Shown piece by piece: positions 36,009 through 45,295 of a stretch of 64,000 nucleotides of DNA. Each line of letters begins with the position of its first letter. Position 1 is the stretch's first letter. Both the position numbers and the translations under genes were made by a program. The DNA comes from NIOZ-UU13 sp964653075 (GTDB lineage Bacteria > Planctomycetota > Phycisphaerae > Sedimentisphaerales > Anaerobacaceae): assembly GCA_964653075.1 (NCBI GenBank), contig CAZZAX010000001.1, forward strand, positions 1 through 64,000, in the 5' to 3' direction. The notes under the pieces are model-generated. The model was not told the origin of the DNA. It ran no database searches and saw nothing but the letters and a program-made list of their open reading frames with translations.

Positions 36009-38582
36009 TTACGGTGCCGGTGCATAAAGACGGATGTCGTCGAAGAAAACTGAACCTGCACCGCCGGCCACAGGATTGGTCCTGTTGCCGAAGCCAAGAG
36101 TAATCGTGTCGACATTGGTAAGGTTAATACCGAACGTCTGCAGGTCGATAGTCCATTCGATCCATTCATCAGCCAGCGCCGCATTGGGATTATCATTATC
36201 GACACCAGCAGTGCCGTTTAGAACAACATACATCGGTTCGGCGGCATTCGCAGCATCGCCTACGTACCATATTACCAGAGTGCTGACACCATTTTCTGTC
36301 CAGTCACGCGTATCAGTCAACGTCAAAGTCGCCTCGGATTTACCGACACCATTGTCATAAGAAAACGGCATTGATTGATTACCACCGTGAACAATAGTCT
36401 GCTCGGCAAATGGAGGGTTGGGATGACCAACGACAGAACCGTTTATAGCAGGGTTGTCGAATCCGTCTAACCATGCATTAAATATCCTGTTACTACCGGG
36501 TTCATCGGGATTAAGGTCATTATAGCTCTCAAAGTCATCCACGATAAGGAAATTGGCTGTTGTAAAGCTCCAAAGGTTACCTTTCTGTATTGCACCGCCA
36601 TCTTCGATTTCATCAATACGCCAGTAATAAGTGGTGTCCCATTCAAGTTTTCCAGGGTCATAGCTTTCAGAGCCAAGGTTCCGGCTGCCTTTGTACTCGG
36701 GAGAACTAGTATCTGCGTTTTTCACAGCTTCTGGATTGGTGCCAAAATAGACGTCGTGCGAAGCGGCCGCCTCTCCGGCACTCCAGCTAAGAATCTGTGT
36801 CTGCCTCACATCAATTGCATCGTTAGAAGGATTCGCCTGGCTTGCTTTAACAGGCAGTGACAGTGCGGCCTGGGGAACAATCTGCTTGGGCGTACGTGGG
36901 CTCGACCAGCGCAGTTCTGCTACTGCACCGCCAGTGTTTTCATAATATTCCATTACTATGCTGTATGTTTGCCCCGCAACTAAGTCAACATTACCACTGT
37001 TTTCAGTGTTTTCGTGCTCGGTCCAGTTGTTAACAAGCTGTTGCCCATCCACCCACAAACGGACACCGTCAGCACTGTTTGTGTAGAATGTGTAGGTCTC
37101 AGTAAATGCCGCTTCCACCTCGCCGGTCCATCTAACCGAAAAGTTATCAGACCCGACTGCCTCATCCGGTGTTTCGGTCCAGGTAAAGTTAATTTGGGGG
37201 TCTATACGGCTCAACACATTATTACTTAAATTCACACCTTTGAAGTAGTCCGCACGCACACCTCCACCTTCACCTGCTGTCGTAAAGCTCCATACATCAC
37301 CTTTATATGTGGTAACAGCATCAAACTCATCAATTCGCCAGTAGTAAGTCTTGCCTGATTCAAGCGCGCTTGGGGTATAGGTCGCAGGGCCCTGTGCGAG
37401 CCCACCGTTGGCATTGTTTACATCGTCAAAATTGTCGCCGAAATAAACGGTGTGCAGTTTCGCACCGAAACCCGCTGTCCAGCTAACTGTGGCACTCGGG
37501 TCTATAAATTTAGCTCCGTCAGCAGGAATTGGTTCATAGGCTATTTTGGGAGGAACCAAAAAGCTCCAGACATCGCCTTTCCAGGGACTATCGGGATTGG
37601 TATCATTAACTTCATCAATCCGCCAGTAATATCTTGTACCCGGGACAAGACCTTCCGGATAAGCAAATCCCGGAAAACCTGCGACTAAAAACGTAGCAGT
37701 TTGGTTACCCTGAAACGTACTTTCAGCGCCGGCGTTCACATCGTCAAAATTGTCTCCGAAATATACATCGTGCGAAACTGCAAAAGGTCCAGGTACCCAC
37801 CCTACATTTACCCATGTTTCCGGATGAAGAGTACCATCGGCCGGTGTTGGTCCCCAGGCATACGGCCATGGCTCGACTTCCATAATAGCCTGAATCTCTT
37901 CCAGCGACATCGGTCGGTCGTAGATACGGACATCGTCCATTGCGCCTGGGAACATCCGTGCAAGTCCCCTCTCATCGTCAAGGCAACCCAAGGCAACTCC
38001 GAAGGCGTCACCGGGATTGAATTCACTAGTATCGGCTGCCGAGTCCAGCTCCTCACCATTGATGTATAGTGTTATCATATCTGCAGATTTGACCATCACA
38101 GCATGATACCACGCTCCGTCGTCGTACGTTGTAGTGGTATAGATATTGGTGCCTCCACCCGTTCCCAGAGGATATCTATGCAAATAACGTAGAGTACCAT
38201 CGGTCTGCATCTCAAGTAGAATACCGTGCGCAACTCCAACAGCATAGGCCGAAAAGATGTCTCTCTGACCCGAGCCGTTATCAACCCGAAACCAAAAAGC
38301 TATGGTGTAAACCGGAACTTGAAAGAGACCATCGATGAATACGTAATCATCAGTACCGTCGAACAACAGAATTCCTCTATGTTGACCTTCCTGGCCCCAT
38401 GTCGGCTCTCCAAAAAATGTTCCATCGACGCTTTTCCCACTTGTATCCTTGGCGACCGTGCCGGAACCTTCATCAAATGTCCACCAGCCGACAAGGTCTG
38501 GGTCAATATTTTGGGCCGTACTTGTTCCTACTAAAGCCAACACCAAAACAAAAGAAATTACATAACTCAACAGCTTGCACAT
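36009..38582 (-). CDS. Large secreted LamG and PA14 domain protein with repeated Ig/FN3-like modules
   Basis: An 857-residue exported protein. The signal peptide is MCKLLSYVISFVLVLALVG. A LamG/concanavalin-like domain (about 28-225) starts LVGWWTFDEGSGTVAKDTSG. Two Ig/FN3-like modules follow (about 240-435), each with a DVYFGDNFDDVN-type strand and a YYWRIDE motif. A PA14 domain comes next (about 440-570: YFKGVNLSNNVLSRIDPQIN ... ENTGGAVAELRWSSP), then a third module (about 580-675) and a C-terminal beta-sandwich (FLIVDDFESYND ... FFDDIRLY). Glycan binding at the cell surface or outside the cell is likely. No enzyme domain and no PEP-CTERM-type sorting tail were seen. Confidence 0.86.
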   Translation of the reverse strand: MCKLLSYVISFVLVLALVGTSTAQNIDPDLVGWWTFDEGSGTVAKDTSGKSVDGTFFGEPTWGQEGQHRGILLFDGTDDYVFIDGLFQVPVYTIAFWFRVDNGSGQRDIFSAYAVGVAHGILLEMQTDGTLRYLHRYPLGTGGGTNIYTTTTYDDGAWYHAVMVKSADMITLYINGEELDSAADTSEFNPGDAFGVALGCLDDERGLARMFPGAMDDVRIYDRPMSLEEIQAIMEVEPWPYAWGPTPADGTLHPETWVNVGWVPGPFAVSHDVYFGDNFDDVNAGAESTFQGNQTATFLVAGFPGFAYPEGLVPGTRYYWRIDEVNDTNPDSPWKGDVWSFLVPPKIAYEPIPADGAKFIDPSATVSWTAGFGAKLHTVYFGDNFDDVNNANGGLAQGPATYTPSALESGKTYYWRIDEFDAVTTYKGDVWSFTTAGEGGGVRADYFKGVNLSNNVLSRIDPQINFTWTETPDEAVGSDNFSVRWTGEVEAAFTETYTFYTNSADGVRLWVDGQQLVNNWTEHENTENSGNVDLVAGQTYSIVMEYYENTGGAVAELRWSSPRTPKQIVPQAALSLPVKASQANPSNDAIDVRQTQILSWSAGEAAASHDVYFGTNPEAVKNADTSSPEYKGSRNLGSESYDPGKLEWDTTYYWRIDEIEDGGAIQKGNLWSFTTANFLIVDDFESYNDLNPDEPGSNRIFNAWLDGFDNPAINGSVVGHPNPPFAEQTIVHGGNQSMPFSYDNGVGKSEATLTLTDTRDWTENGVSTLVIWYVGDAANAAEPMYVVLNGTAGVDNDNPNAALADEWIEWTIDLQTFGINLTNVDTITLGFGNRTNPVAGGAGSVFFDDIRLYAPAP

Positions 38583-39086
38583 AATAATCCTCCTCTAAAA
38601 AATATATATTGTTAATTTATTTGTGAAATGCTGCCAGCAAAGCAAAAGTCTTCGCTACAACTACATACTCCGCCTTAATAACTCCTCCTCTTGAAATAGA
38701 TGAAACATACACTTTATCAGTAAGCAGGTATATGCTTATGACCATCAACTCAGACATAAGTATCTTAAGTAATTTATACCAGATTTGCCGTTTTCCTGTC
38801 AAGAATTTTATTTTTTGTATGTGTCTGGTTTATCCACAATTCTGATATCAGATTAAACCACCCAAATTATTATTTCTCCAAATTTTTAAGGAACACTTTC
38901 CAGAAATTATACCAAAACAAACAAAAGAACGGCCGATAATATATGGTGTAACTGTAACAATATAAAATGGAAAAAAGTTTTTTTTCAAGAAATCAACAAT
39001 TTGCCCATTTATGCTAAACTATCCAATTTAACATTGACGATAAAACTTATCATTGATGTACTTTTGTTTTAATGGAGAATAGAACT
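38583..39086. other. 504-base divergent intergenic region
   Basis: This AT-rich non-coding region separates the LamG/PA14 gene (minus) from the PilZ gene (plus) and must hold promoters for both. It contains the compound dyad at 38826-38860 (listed separately) and A/T runs near 38970. TTGACG near 39033 could be a -35 box for the PilZ gene, but no convincing -10 box at the right spacing was found. Confidence 0.45.
38826..38860. promoter_or_regulatory. Compound inverted repeat, possible operator
   Basis: TGGTTTA (38826-38832) and TAAACCA (38854-38860) are inverted repeats. Between them lies the perfect 12-bp palindrome TCTGATATCAGA (38841-38852). Nested dyads in a divergent promoter region suggest a regulator site, but there is no T run and no known matrix was recognised. 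Confidence 0.3.
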
Positions 39087-39401
39087 ATGGAGACTTTAGT
39101 TGAACAGCGTAAGGATAGCCGGAATACTGTTTCCTGGCCTGTTAGTGTTTGGATGCCGGAAGCTAACAGGTTTTTTAATGGCAGAAGCTGTAATATCAGC
39201 AAAACAGGTGTCTTTATTACACTACCTGTAACAGCGCCGATCAGACCGGGCCATATTGTAGAACTCAATTTTCCGCGAACAGAAACTTTGGCAAAAGAGA
39301 AAGGACAATTTGCCCGCATCAAAAGCGGTCAAGTTGTCAGAGTGGACCGCAGGAATCTACTCGAAAGTGCTGAGATTGGGGTCGGTATTGCCTTTCAGTA
39401 G
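39087..39401 (+). CDS. Single-domain PilZ protein
   Basis: A 104-residue protein from the ATG at 39087; GGAG lies 9 bases upstream, and another ATG in frame sits at 39072. It starts with an RKDSR box and has NGRSCNISKTGVFI, resembling the PilZ motif (D/N)-x-S-x-x-G. It then gives VELNFPRTETLAKEKGQF and ends SAEIGVGIAF. The RxxxR box is only partly present, so c-di-GMP binding is likely but not certain. It could read the same messenger that the HD-GYP protein near 13 kb degrades. Confidence 0.82.
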   Translation: METLVEQRKDSRNTVSWPVSVWMPEANRFFNGRSCNISKTGVFITLPVTAPIRPGHIVELNFPRTETLAKEKGQFARIKSGQVVRVDRRNLLESAEIGVGIAFQ

Positions 39402-39476
39402 ATAAAAATTTTGAGCCATATGGGAAGAGATTGCGGAGAGGTTGTGGCTTTTGGAGACACGGGGCAATGAAAGAGT

Positions 39477-39515
39477 AAAGACCGATGATCGAGAGGAGTC
39501 ATCGGTCTTTTTTAT
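39477..39515 (+). terminator. Terminator after the PilZ gene
   Basis: AAAGACCGATGA (39477-39488) and TCATCGGTCTTT (39499-39510) form a perfect 12-bp stem with a 10-base loop, followed by further T residues. It is strong and, with A residues on the other side, could act in both directions. Confidence 0.88.
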
Positions 39516-39627
39516 TTACATGCGTGTACACACACCTAAAGGCAGAAACACTCGATAAGTTTGACAAGTCTCGCTGAGTATAGAAAATCTTGCCATTCTT
39601 TATCTGATAGTGTAAGGTATTGCACCA

Positions 39628-40749
39628 ATGCAGACAAAAGTTATAAAACTCGATTCTACAAGTGTTGATTTTTCGAAAATCAAGGAAGCAGCGTCAATAG
39701 TTGACGAAGGTGGACTTGTCGCATTTCCTACTGAAACAGTCTATGGAATTGCCTGCCGGGTAAGAACTGATTCATTGTCAAAGCTAAACGTCATTAAAGG
39801 CAGAGACCCTGCTAAATACTATACATTACATATCGGCCAAAAAAATGAAGTAAACAAATATGTACCGACCATCGATTTAAGAGCAAAAAAATTAATAAAA
39901 AATGTCTGGCCAGGACCATTGACTTTAGTATTTGAATTAGACTATACGGATATCAAGAAACAGAAAAAGATTCTCGAAAAAGAAATTTTTTCAATCCTGT
40001 ATAAAAATAATTCCATAGGCATTCGCTGTCCAGACAATCCAATAGCTTCAATATTACTTCAGGAAACAAGCAATCCTGTAATTGCTCCAAGCGCGAATAT
40101 AGCAGGCCAACAACCTGCGGTAAATGCCAAGGAGGTTCTCGCCCAGTTATCAGGTAAAATCGAGTTGTTAATAGATGCCGGCTCGTGTAAATACAAAAAA
40201 AGCAGCGCTGTTGTTAAAATAGGCAAAATGGGCATTGAGATTTTAAGGCCTGGTATAAATTCTAAAGCCCAGTTAGAAGCAATGTCAGTAGTTAAGTTTT
40301 TGTTCGTATGTACCGGCAATACATGCCGAAGTCCAATGGCCGAGGGAATATTTCGAAAATATTTGGTAGAAAAACTGCAATGCAAGGTTGACCAACTGGA
40401 GCAAGTCGGTTATAAAGTAAGCTCCGGCGGAGTCATGGATACGAGTGGTTTTCCAGCGAGTGCCGGAGCGTTAGCAGCTTGTGCGGCCAAGGGAATAGAT
40501 TTAAGTGCTCACAGGAACAAAGGCTTGTCCAAAGAGCTTATTGAAGAAAGTGATTTTATCTTCGCAATGGAGCGAATACATAAGGAGAGTATTATTGCTC
40601 TTAGTCACGAGGCTTCGGATAAGTGTTTTTTATTAGCAGGAGATAAAGGAATTGCTGACCCGATAGGTCAACCTCAGGAGTTGTTCAATAGATGTGCTGA
40701 TATGATAGAAGCAGCTGTGAAGGAAAGGATTAGTGAGCTTGTGATATGA
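39628..40749 (+). CDS. TsaC/Sua5 threonylcarbamoyl-AMP synthase fused to a low-molecular-weight protein phosphatase
   Basis: A 373-residue two-domain protein. Residues about 1-210 are a YrdC/TsaC domain (ASIVDEGGLVAFPTETVYGI, WPGPLTLVFE, NSIGIRCPDNPIA, PVIAPSANIAGQ) that makes threonylcarbamoyl-AMP for tRNA modification. Residues about 222-373 are a low-molecular-weight phosphatase with the loop FVCTGNTCRSPMAEG (CX5R) and a general-acid Asp in IADPIGQPQ. The join is at AQLEAMSVVKFLFVC, where an internal Met could be a relic start. In Bacillus the separate genes ywlC, ywlE and rpiB are neighbours; here rpiB overlaps by 4 bases, so order is conserved and two genes have merged. Confidence 0.9.
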   Translation: MQTKVIKLDSTSVDFSKIKEAASIVDEGGLVAFPTETVYGIACRVRTDSLSKLNVIKGRDPAKYYTLHIGQKNEVNKYVPTIDLRAKKLIKNVWPGPLTLVFELDYTDIKKQKKILEKEIFSILYKNNSIGIRCPDNPIASILLQETSNPVIAPSANIAGQQPAVNAKEVLAQLSGKIELLIDAGSCKYKKSSAVVKIGKMGIEILRPGINSKAQLEAMSVVKFLFVCTGNTCRSPMAEGIFRKYLVEKLQCKVDQLEQVGYKVSSGGVMDTSGFPASAGALAACAAKGIDLSAHRNKGLSKELIEESDFIFAMERIHKESIIALSHEASDKCFLLAGDKGIADPIGQPQELFNRCADMIEAAVKERISELVI

Positions 40750-41219
40750 AAATAGTAGTTGGAAGTGACCATCGAGGTTTCGAAGCGAAACAACAAATTA
40801 AAGCCATAGCCGCCGAGCTAGGCCATGAGTGTATTGATGTTGGTACGATCAACAGTAATCCGGTTGATTACCCCGACCCGGCATATTTAGCAGCAACAGC
40901 GGTATCAAAAAAACAAGTCGACAGAGCTATTTTAGTGTGCGCAACGGGCATCGGAATGAGTATAGCGGCAAATAAGGTACATGAAGTAAGAGCCGCATTG
41001 TGCCATGATGAGCTAAGTGCTCAGATTTCACGTGATCACAACGATGCAAATGTCCTTTGCTTGTCAGGAGACCAGGTCGGAGAAGTACTTTTGCGCAAAA
41101 TGGTGGAGGTTTGGCTCAATACAGAATTCAGTGGCGGAAGACACGAAAGAAGAGTTAAAAAAATAAAAGCCATTGAAGAAGGCAAGGATCCAAGCGAAAT
41201 AAATACGGCTAAGGTATAG
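40746..41219 (+). CDS. rpiB: Ribose-5-phosphate isomerase B
   Basis: A 157-residue RpiB/LacAB-family enzyme that interconverts ribose-5-phosphate and ribulose-5-phosphate. The N-terminus MKIVVGSDHRGFEAKQQI, the active Cys segment ILVCATGIGMSIAANKV, and RAALCHDELSAQISRDHNDAN are diagnostic. It overlaps the TsaC-phosphatase fusion by 4 bases and is followed by a terminator-like hairpin. Confidence 0.96.
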   Translation: MKIVVGSDHRGFEAKQQIKAIAAELGHECIDVGTINSNPVDYPDPAYLAATAVSKKQVDRAILVCATGIGMSIAANKVHEVRAALCHDELSAQISRDHNDANVLCLSGDQVGEVLLRKMVEVWLNTEFSGGRHERRVKKIKAIEEGKDPSEINTAKV

Positions 41220-41361
41220 TAAAGAACATATAGCAAGCAGATTTTTTACATTACGGCTAACGTAAGACAAATTCTGAAATATATTTTGCATTTACAAAGG
41301 TTAATTTGTGGATATATTTTATTCCTGGATAATTCAACCAACGTTGTAAGTCTGTAAAAGA

Positions 41362-41394
41362 AAGGGTGGGCAAGGAGGCCTGCCCTTATTTTTT
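41362..41394 (+). terminator. Probable terminator after rpiB
   Basis: GGGCA (41368-41372) pairs with TGCCC (41381-41385), and AAGGG just outside can alternatively pair with CCCTT. TTATTTTTT follows. It lies between the convergent rpiB and sulfatase-like genes. Confidence 0.55.
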
Positions 41395-41492
41395 ACGAAA
41401 TTAAAATACTTTTGGACTCTTCATCACCTCAATTCACAATAGTAACTTAAACCAACCTATTATAAATCCATATAGTGCTCCACAGGCTTTAA

Positions 41493-43043
41493 TTACAACT
41501 TCAAAGGGGGTATCTTAATCTTAAGATGATTCTGCAATTTGTTTCTTAAGTCTTTCGCAACTTTCGGGAACTGCCTGATAACGTTTCTGGTTTGCTCCGG
41601 ATCGGTTTTCAGGTCATAAAGGCAGGGCCCTTTGCCAAGGTTCTTACCCGTGACGTTCTGAAAATAGTGCCAATTCAGATTGTGAATCGCCCCAAATTTA
41701 TTAAAAACAGTGTAAACGTTTTCATGAAGCGAGGGAGCTTCTCCTGTTACCAGCTTCCACATATTCCTCCCGTCCATATTTTTATAATCGTCAATTCCGA
41801 GCAGAGGAAGAAACGTTGGCATAAAATCGACAGCACTTACAAGTGCGTCAATGCACTTTCCGGCAAACCTCTTGTCCGGATGTTTTATAATTAATGGAAT
41901 ACGGGTAACACAAGCATTAAGAAGAGCAGGTGTTTTCTGTACGCAACCTTCTTCACCAAGATGGGTGCCGTGATCGGTCGTAAACACGATAATTGTATTT
42001 TCCATCAATCCCAACTGCTCGACTCTTTTCAAAAGTCGACCTATACAATAATCACTAAATGTAACTTCGGCGGCATAAAGGTCCCTGATAACAGGCAAAT
42101 CATCCGGGCGAATATCGGCGTTTCGGACTCCGTACCCAAATAAATATCTTTCAAAAGGATATTCATTGCGATACATTTTCTGAAATTTCACAGGTGCATC
42201 CCACGGCTCATGAGGATCAAACATATCAATCCAGAGCATAAAAGGATTACTTCCGGTATTTTGTTCGAGCCAGTTCATTGCCGCTCTGCAGGACCGGGCA
42301 CAAAAATAATCCTCCTGACCTTTTCTATCCTGGGTATTCATCAGATACTGGAGCATATTGGCGTCATAACGCTGATTCCATAAATGTGCCGGCATATGCT
42401 TTTTAGGATCAAACTTCTCCTTCGGGCCGCTCTTCCATCGGTCTGTTTCCTGTCCTCGAATCCAATGCCAAGAATCAAATCCGCGGTGAAAATTATAATT
42501 TGCTTTGAAATGATGATAGGTATCAACAATAAAACCGGTTGTTACACCATGCTTTTGCAGCACTTCCGCAAAAGTAATATCGCTTTCGGCCAGGGGCTGC
42601 CACTTCGCTTCTGGAAGTACGCTTTTGCCCGTATGATAGACCCTGCGGCAGGGAATCGTTGGCAGTCCTTCAGCAGTGGCGTCTTTAAACAAAACACTTC
42701 CTTTCGCCAGCTTGTCAAGATAAGGCGTTTTTATGCGGGTACTGCCATAACAACCGAGATGGTCGGCCCGCCAGGTATCAGCGATGATTACAATCATATT
42801 AAGGCCGTTAGGCTTTGATGTCCCGGGTATGCGAGGAGTTTGCTTTGCGGAACTTTTCAAGTCTCCTGTCCATACCGGCATCTTTGATTCATCTTCTTTT
42901 TTCTGTACGCCTGTTGCAGCAACACCCATCGCTCCAATACCTGCGGCGGTCGCGATGAAATTCCTCCGAGTTAATAAGTTCTTTTGTTTCTTTGATAAGC
43001 AGGAAGATTGTTCCTCTTTTGAACTGTGCCGGTCATTCACCAT
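41493..43043 (-). CDS. Tat-exported sulfatase-family protein with Thr at the catalytic position
   Basis: A 516-residue alkaline-phosphatase-superfamily protein. A twin-arginine signal (LLTRRNFIATAAGIGAMGVA) is present. Metal ligands appear in MIVIIADTWRADHLGCYG and later in TIIVFTTDHGTHLGEEG. The active-site loop reads LPTIPCRRVYHTGK: aligned to the sulfatase motif C/S-x-P-x-R-x4-TG, the residue that should become formylglycine is Thr, and Cys occupies the position before Arg. Known formylglycine makers use Cys or Ser. The superfamily also includes Thr-nucleophile phosphodiesterases, so the reaction may not be sulfate-ester hydrolysis. Other metal-site residues look intact. Confidence 0.85.
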   Translation of the reverse strand: MVNDRHSSKEEQSSCLSKKQKNLLTRRNFIATAAGIGAMGVAATGVQKKEDESKMPVWTGDLKSSAKQTPRIPGTSKPNGLNMIVIIADTWRADHLGCYGSTRIKTPYLDKLAKGSVLFKDATAEGLPTIPCRRVYHTGKSVLPEAKWQPLAESDITFAEVLQKHGVTTGFIVDTYHHFKANYNFHRGFDSWHWIRGQETDRWKSGPKEKFDPKKHMPAHLWNQRYDANMLQYLMNTQDRKGQEDYFCARSCRAAMNWLEQNTGSNPFMLWIDMFDPHEPWDAPVKFQKMYRNEYPFERYLFGYGVRNADIRPDDLPVIRDLYAAEVTFSDYCIGRLLKRVEQLGLMENTIIVFTTDHGTHLGEEGCVQKTPALLNACVTRIPLIIKHPDKRFAGKCIDALVSAVDFMPTFLPLLGIDDYKNMDGRNMWKLVTGEAPSLHENVYTVFNKFGAIHNLNWHYFQNVTGKNLGKGPCLYDLKTDPEQTRNVIRQFPKVAKDLRNKLQNHLKIKIPPLKL

Positions 43044-43135
43044 AATAGCTCTCCTTCCATAGGCTTATAAACGCTTAGCTCTCTATCTGAGAACCATAGT
43101 TGCGAAGAAATTTTACTGCTGAATACCCAACGATA

Positions 43136-44212
43136 TCAGACCTTGGCGGGAATTGGTTTTCGTTTGGGTGGGATGCCTTCCAGCGCTTCCTTCACTCTGT
43201 CTTTGCCTACTTGAGTTTTGCGGCGCAACTTCTCTGTGGCACTGATACCTATCGATCGCAACTTTTTGTATCTGTTATCAAGTAAATTATCGAGCTTAGT
43301 TCGTTTGAGGTCCCGCAATGTCTTCACAATATATCTTTCGACATTATAAACGGTGTCGTGAAGATTACGATGTGCGCCACCGAGCGGCTCAGCAATTACC
43401 GAATCAACAAGCCCGAGCTTATACAAATCCTTACTCGTTAATTTAAGCGCCTCGGCAGCTTTGGGCGCCTGCGAGCCATCGCGCCACAAGATTGCAGCAC
43501 AACCTTCAGGTGATATTACCGAATAATATGCGAATTCAAGTATTGCCAGTCTATCTCCTACACCTATTCCAAGAGCACCGCCGGAACCCCCTTCCCCAAT
43601 GACGATACATATTATTGGTACCTTCAAGCGTGACATCTGATGAAGATTAACAGCTATTGCCTGTGCCTGGCCACGTTCTTCAGCACCAATACCCGGATAG
43701 GCACCCGGAGTGTCAATGAGAGTAACGATTGGAATGCCGAATTTTTCAGCAAATTTCATTTTGGCCATTGCCTTTCGATATCCCTCAGGATTCGGGCTTC
43801 CGAAATTACAGGCAATCTTTTGCTTTGTGGTATTGCCTTTATTTTGCCCGACAATCAATACCCTCTCCCTTCCTATCTGACCAAAACCCGTTACAATCGC
43901 ACGGTCGTCGCCGAAGCATCTGTCACCGTGTAATTCGCGAAAATCTTTTACCATCAGGCTAAGATAATCAGAAAGGAGAGGCCTGTTCGGATGACGTGCC
44001 ACCTGAACGGTTTGCCAGGCGGTCAGATTTGAATAGATTCGCTTCAGTTCGGTAACCTGCTGACGCTGGAGCTGACGAATTTCGGCTGAATAATCAATGC
44101 CTTTGATCGAACTGAGCCTGCGCAGCTCATTCATCTGACTATCAAGAGCGGCTACCTTTTCCTCAAATTCGAGGTGGCCGCTATTATTGAGAATATTTTT
44201 ATTATCCGGCAT
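43136..44212 (-). CDS. accA: Acetyl-CoA carboxylase carboxyltransferase subunit alpha
   Basis: A 358-residue subunit that transfers the carboxyl group from biotin carrier protein to acetyl-CoA, the first committed step of fatty-acid synthesis. A helical N-terminus (FEEKVAALDSQMNELRRLSS) leads to the crotonase-like core: HGDRCFGDDRAIVTGFGQ, GIPIVTLIDTPGAYPGIGAE, VIGEGGSGGALGIGVGD. The C-terminal 40 residues are rich in Lys and Arg and go slightly beyond the usual length. It is a single gene here; the beta subunit is not in the window. Confidence 0.97.
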   Translation of the reverse strand: MPDNKNILNNSGHLEFEEKVAALDSQMNELRRLSSIKGIDYSAEIRQLQRQQVTELKRIYSNLTAWQTVQVARHPNRPLLSDYLSLMVKDFRELHGDRCFGDDRAIVTGFGQIGRERVLIVGQNKGNTTKQKIACNFGSPNPEGYRKAMAKMKFAEKFGIPIVTLIDTPGAYPGIGAEERGQAQAIAVNLHQMSRLKVPIICIVIGEGGSGGALGIGVGDRLAILEFAYYSVISPEGCAAILWRDGSQAPKAAEALKLTSKDLYKLGLVDSVIAEPLGGAHRNLHDTVYNVERYIVKTLRDLKRTKLDNLLDNRYKKLRSIGISATEKLRRKTQVGKDRVKEALEGIPPKRKPIPAKV

Positions 44213-44419
44213 TTTAGCTGTGTTGGTGTCTCTCTATACGATTAAGTAAGTAAAAAAATCGTTTACAAAAAATTTGCCCATAAACTATAAGCTTTCTTTT
44301 AAATTGGAAATGTTAGCATTTTAAAAGGCGAAATCAAAGAAAAAAATTGACATTTGAACGGTTGTACAGTACTTTTTAATGAAATATGTTTCGGCGTCAT
44401 ATTACGTAAACCCTTGTAT

Positions 44420-45295
44420 ATGAAAGATATAAGACAATTATCTGTGATAGGATTAGGGCTTTTGGGCGGCTCTATTTCATTAGCGGCTTTACGCTCTTTT
44501 ACCCGAATAAAAGTAACAGGTTACACTCATCGACCTTCCACTCGCACCAAAGCCAGAAGACTGGCAGTATCAACCGATATCGTCGACTGCATCAGATCAA
44601 GTGTATGCTGCGCAGACCTTGTCGTTTTAGCCGCCCCAATAATTACATTCGAGAAAATATTCAGCGAAATTGCCGATTCTTTGCCAAGTGGCTGCATTGT
44701 TACCGATGTCGGCTCGACAAAGATGCTGCCCCACCGCTGGGCAGCCAGGTATCTGCCAAAAAAGGTTCGCTATATCGGTTCGCATCCAATTGCCGGCTCC
44801 GAACAAAGGGGCATCGAATTTGCCAGAGATGATTTGTTCGAAGGGGCAATGTGCATTCTGACAACGACGAAAAAGAGCAACAAGCAGGCGGTGCAAACTC
44901 TGAGAAGTTTCTGGTCAAAACTCGGCTGCTCCGTAAAGTCAATGACACCGGCAGAACATGATAGAATTTTCGCAAACGTAAGCCATGTGCCACATATAAC
45001 AGCAGCGGCATTAATAAACGCGAATGATAACGAGGAGCTGAAATTTGCCGGTAAAGGATTTATGGATACATCGAGAATAGCATCGGGACCGGTTAATATT
45101 TGGTCCGACGTGCTACTGACAAATGTAAACAACACAACAAAAGGCATTGATAAAATCATCGCCGAATTAATGAAAATTAAAAAAGCAATACAAAAAGAAA
45201 ATAAACAAGAAATCGAACAACTGCTTGAGAAGGCAAGGACGAAACGGGCAATACTTATAAAATACAAATATAAAAAGAAGGAACTAATATCGTGA
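44420..45295 (+). CDS. tyrA: Prephenate dehydrogenase
   Basis: A 291-residue NAD(P)-dependent enzyme that converts prephenate to 4-hydroxyphenylpyruvate for tyrosine. The Rossmann loop is LSVIGLGLLGGSISLAAL. Catalytic-region segments are VTDVGSTKM, YIGSHPIAGSEQRGIEFA, FANVSHVPHITAAALIN and the helical C-terminal domain. No chorismate mutase or ACT domain is attached. The ATG at 44420 is preferred to the upstream TTG at 44354. Its stop overlaps the GTG start of purL (GTGA). Confidence 0.92.
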   Translation: MKDIRQLSVIGLGLLGGSISLAALRSFTRIKVTGYTHRPSTRTKARRLAVSTDIVDCIRSSVCCADLVVLAAPIITFEKIFSEIADSLPSGCIVTDVGSTKMLPHRWAARYLPKKVRYIGSHPIAGSEQRGIEFARDDLFEGAMCILTTTKKSNKQAVQTLRSFWSKLGCSVKSMTPAEHDRIFANVSHVPHITAAALINANDNEELKFAGKGFMDTSRIASGPVNIWSDVLLTNVNNTTKGIDKIIAELMKIKKAIQKENKQEIEQLLEKARTKRAILIKYKYKKKELIS

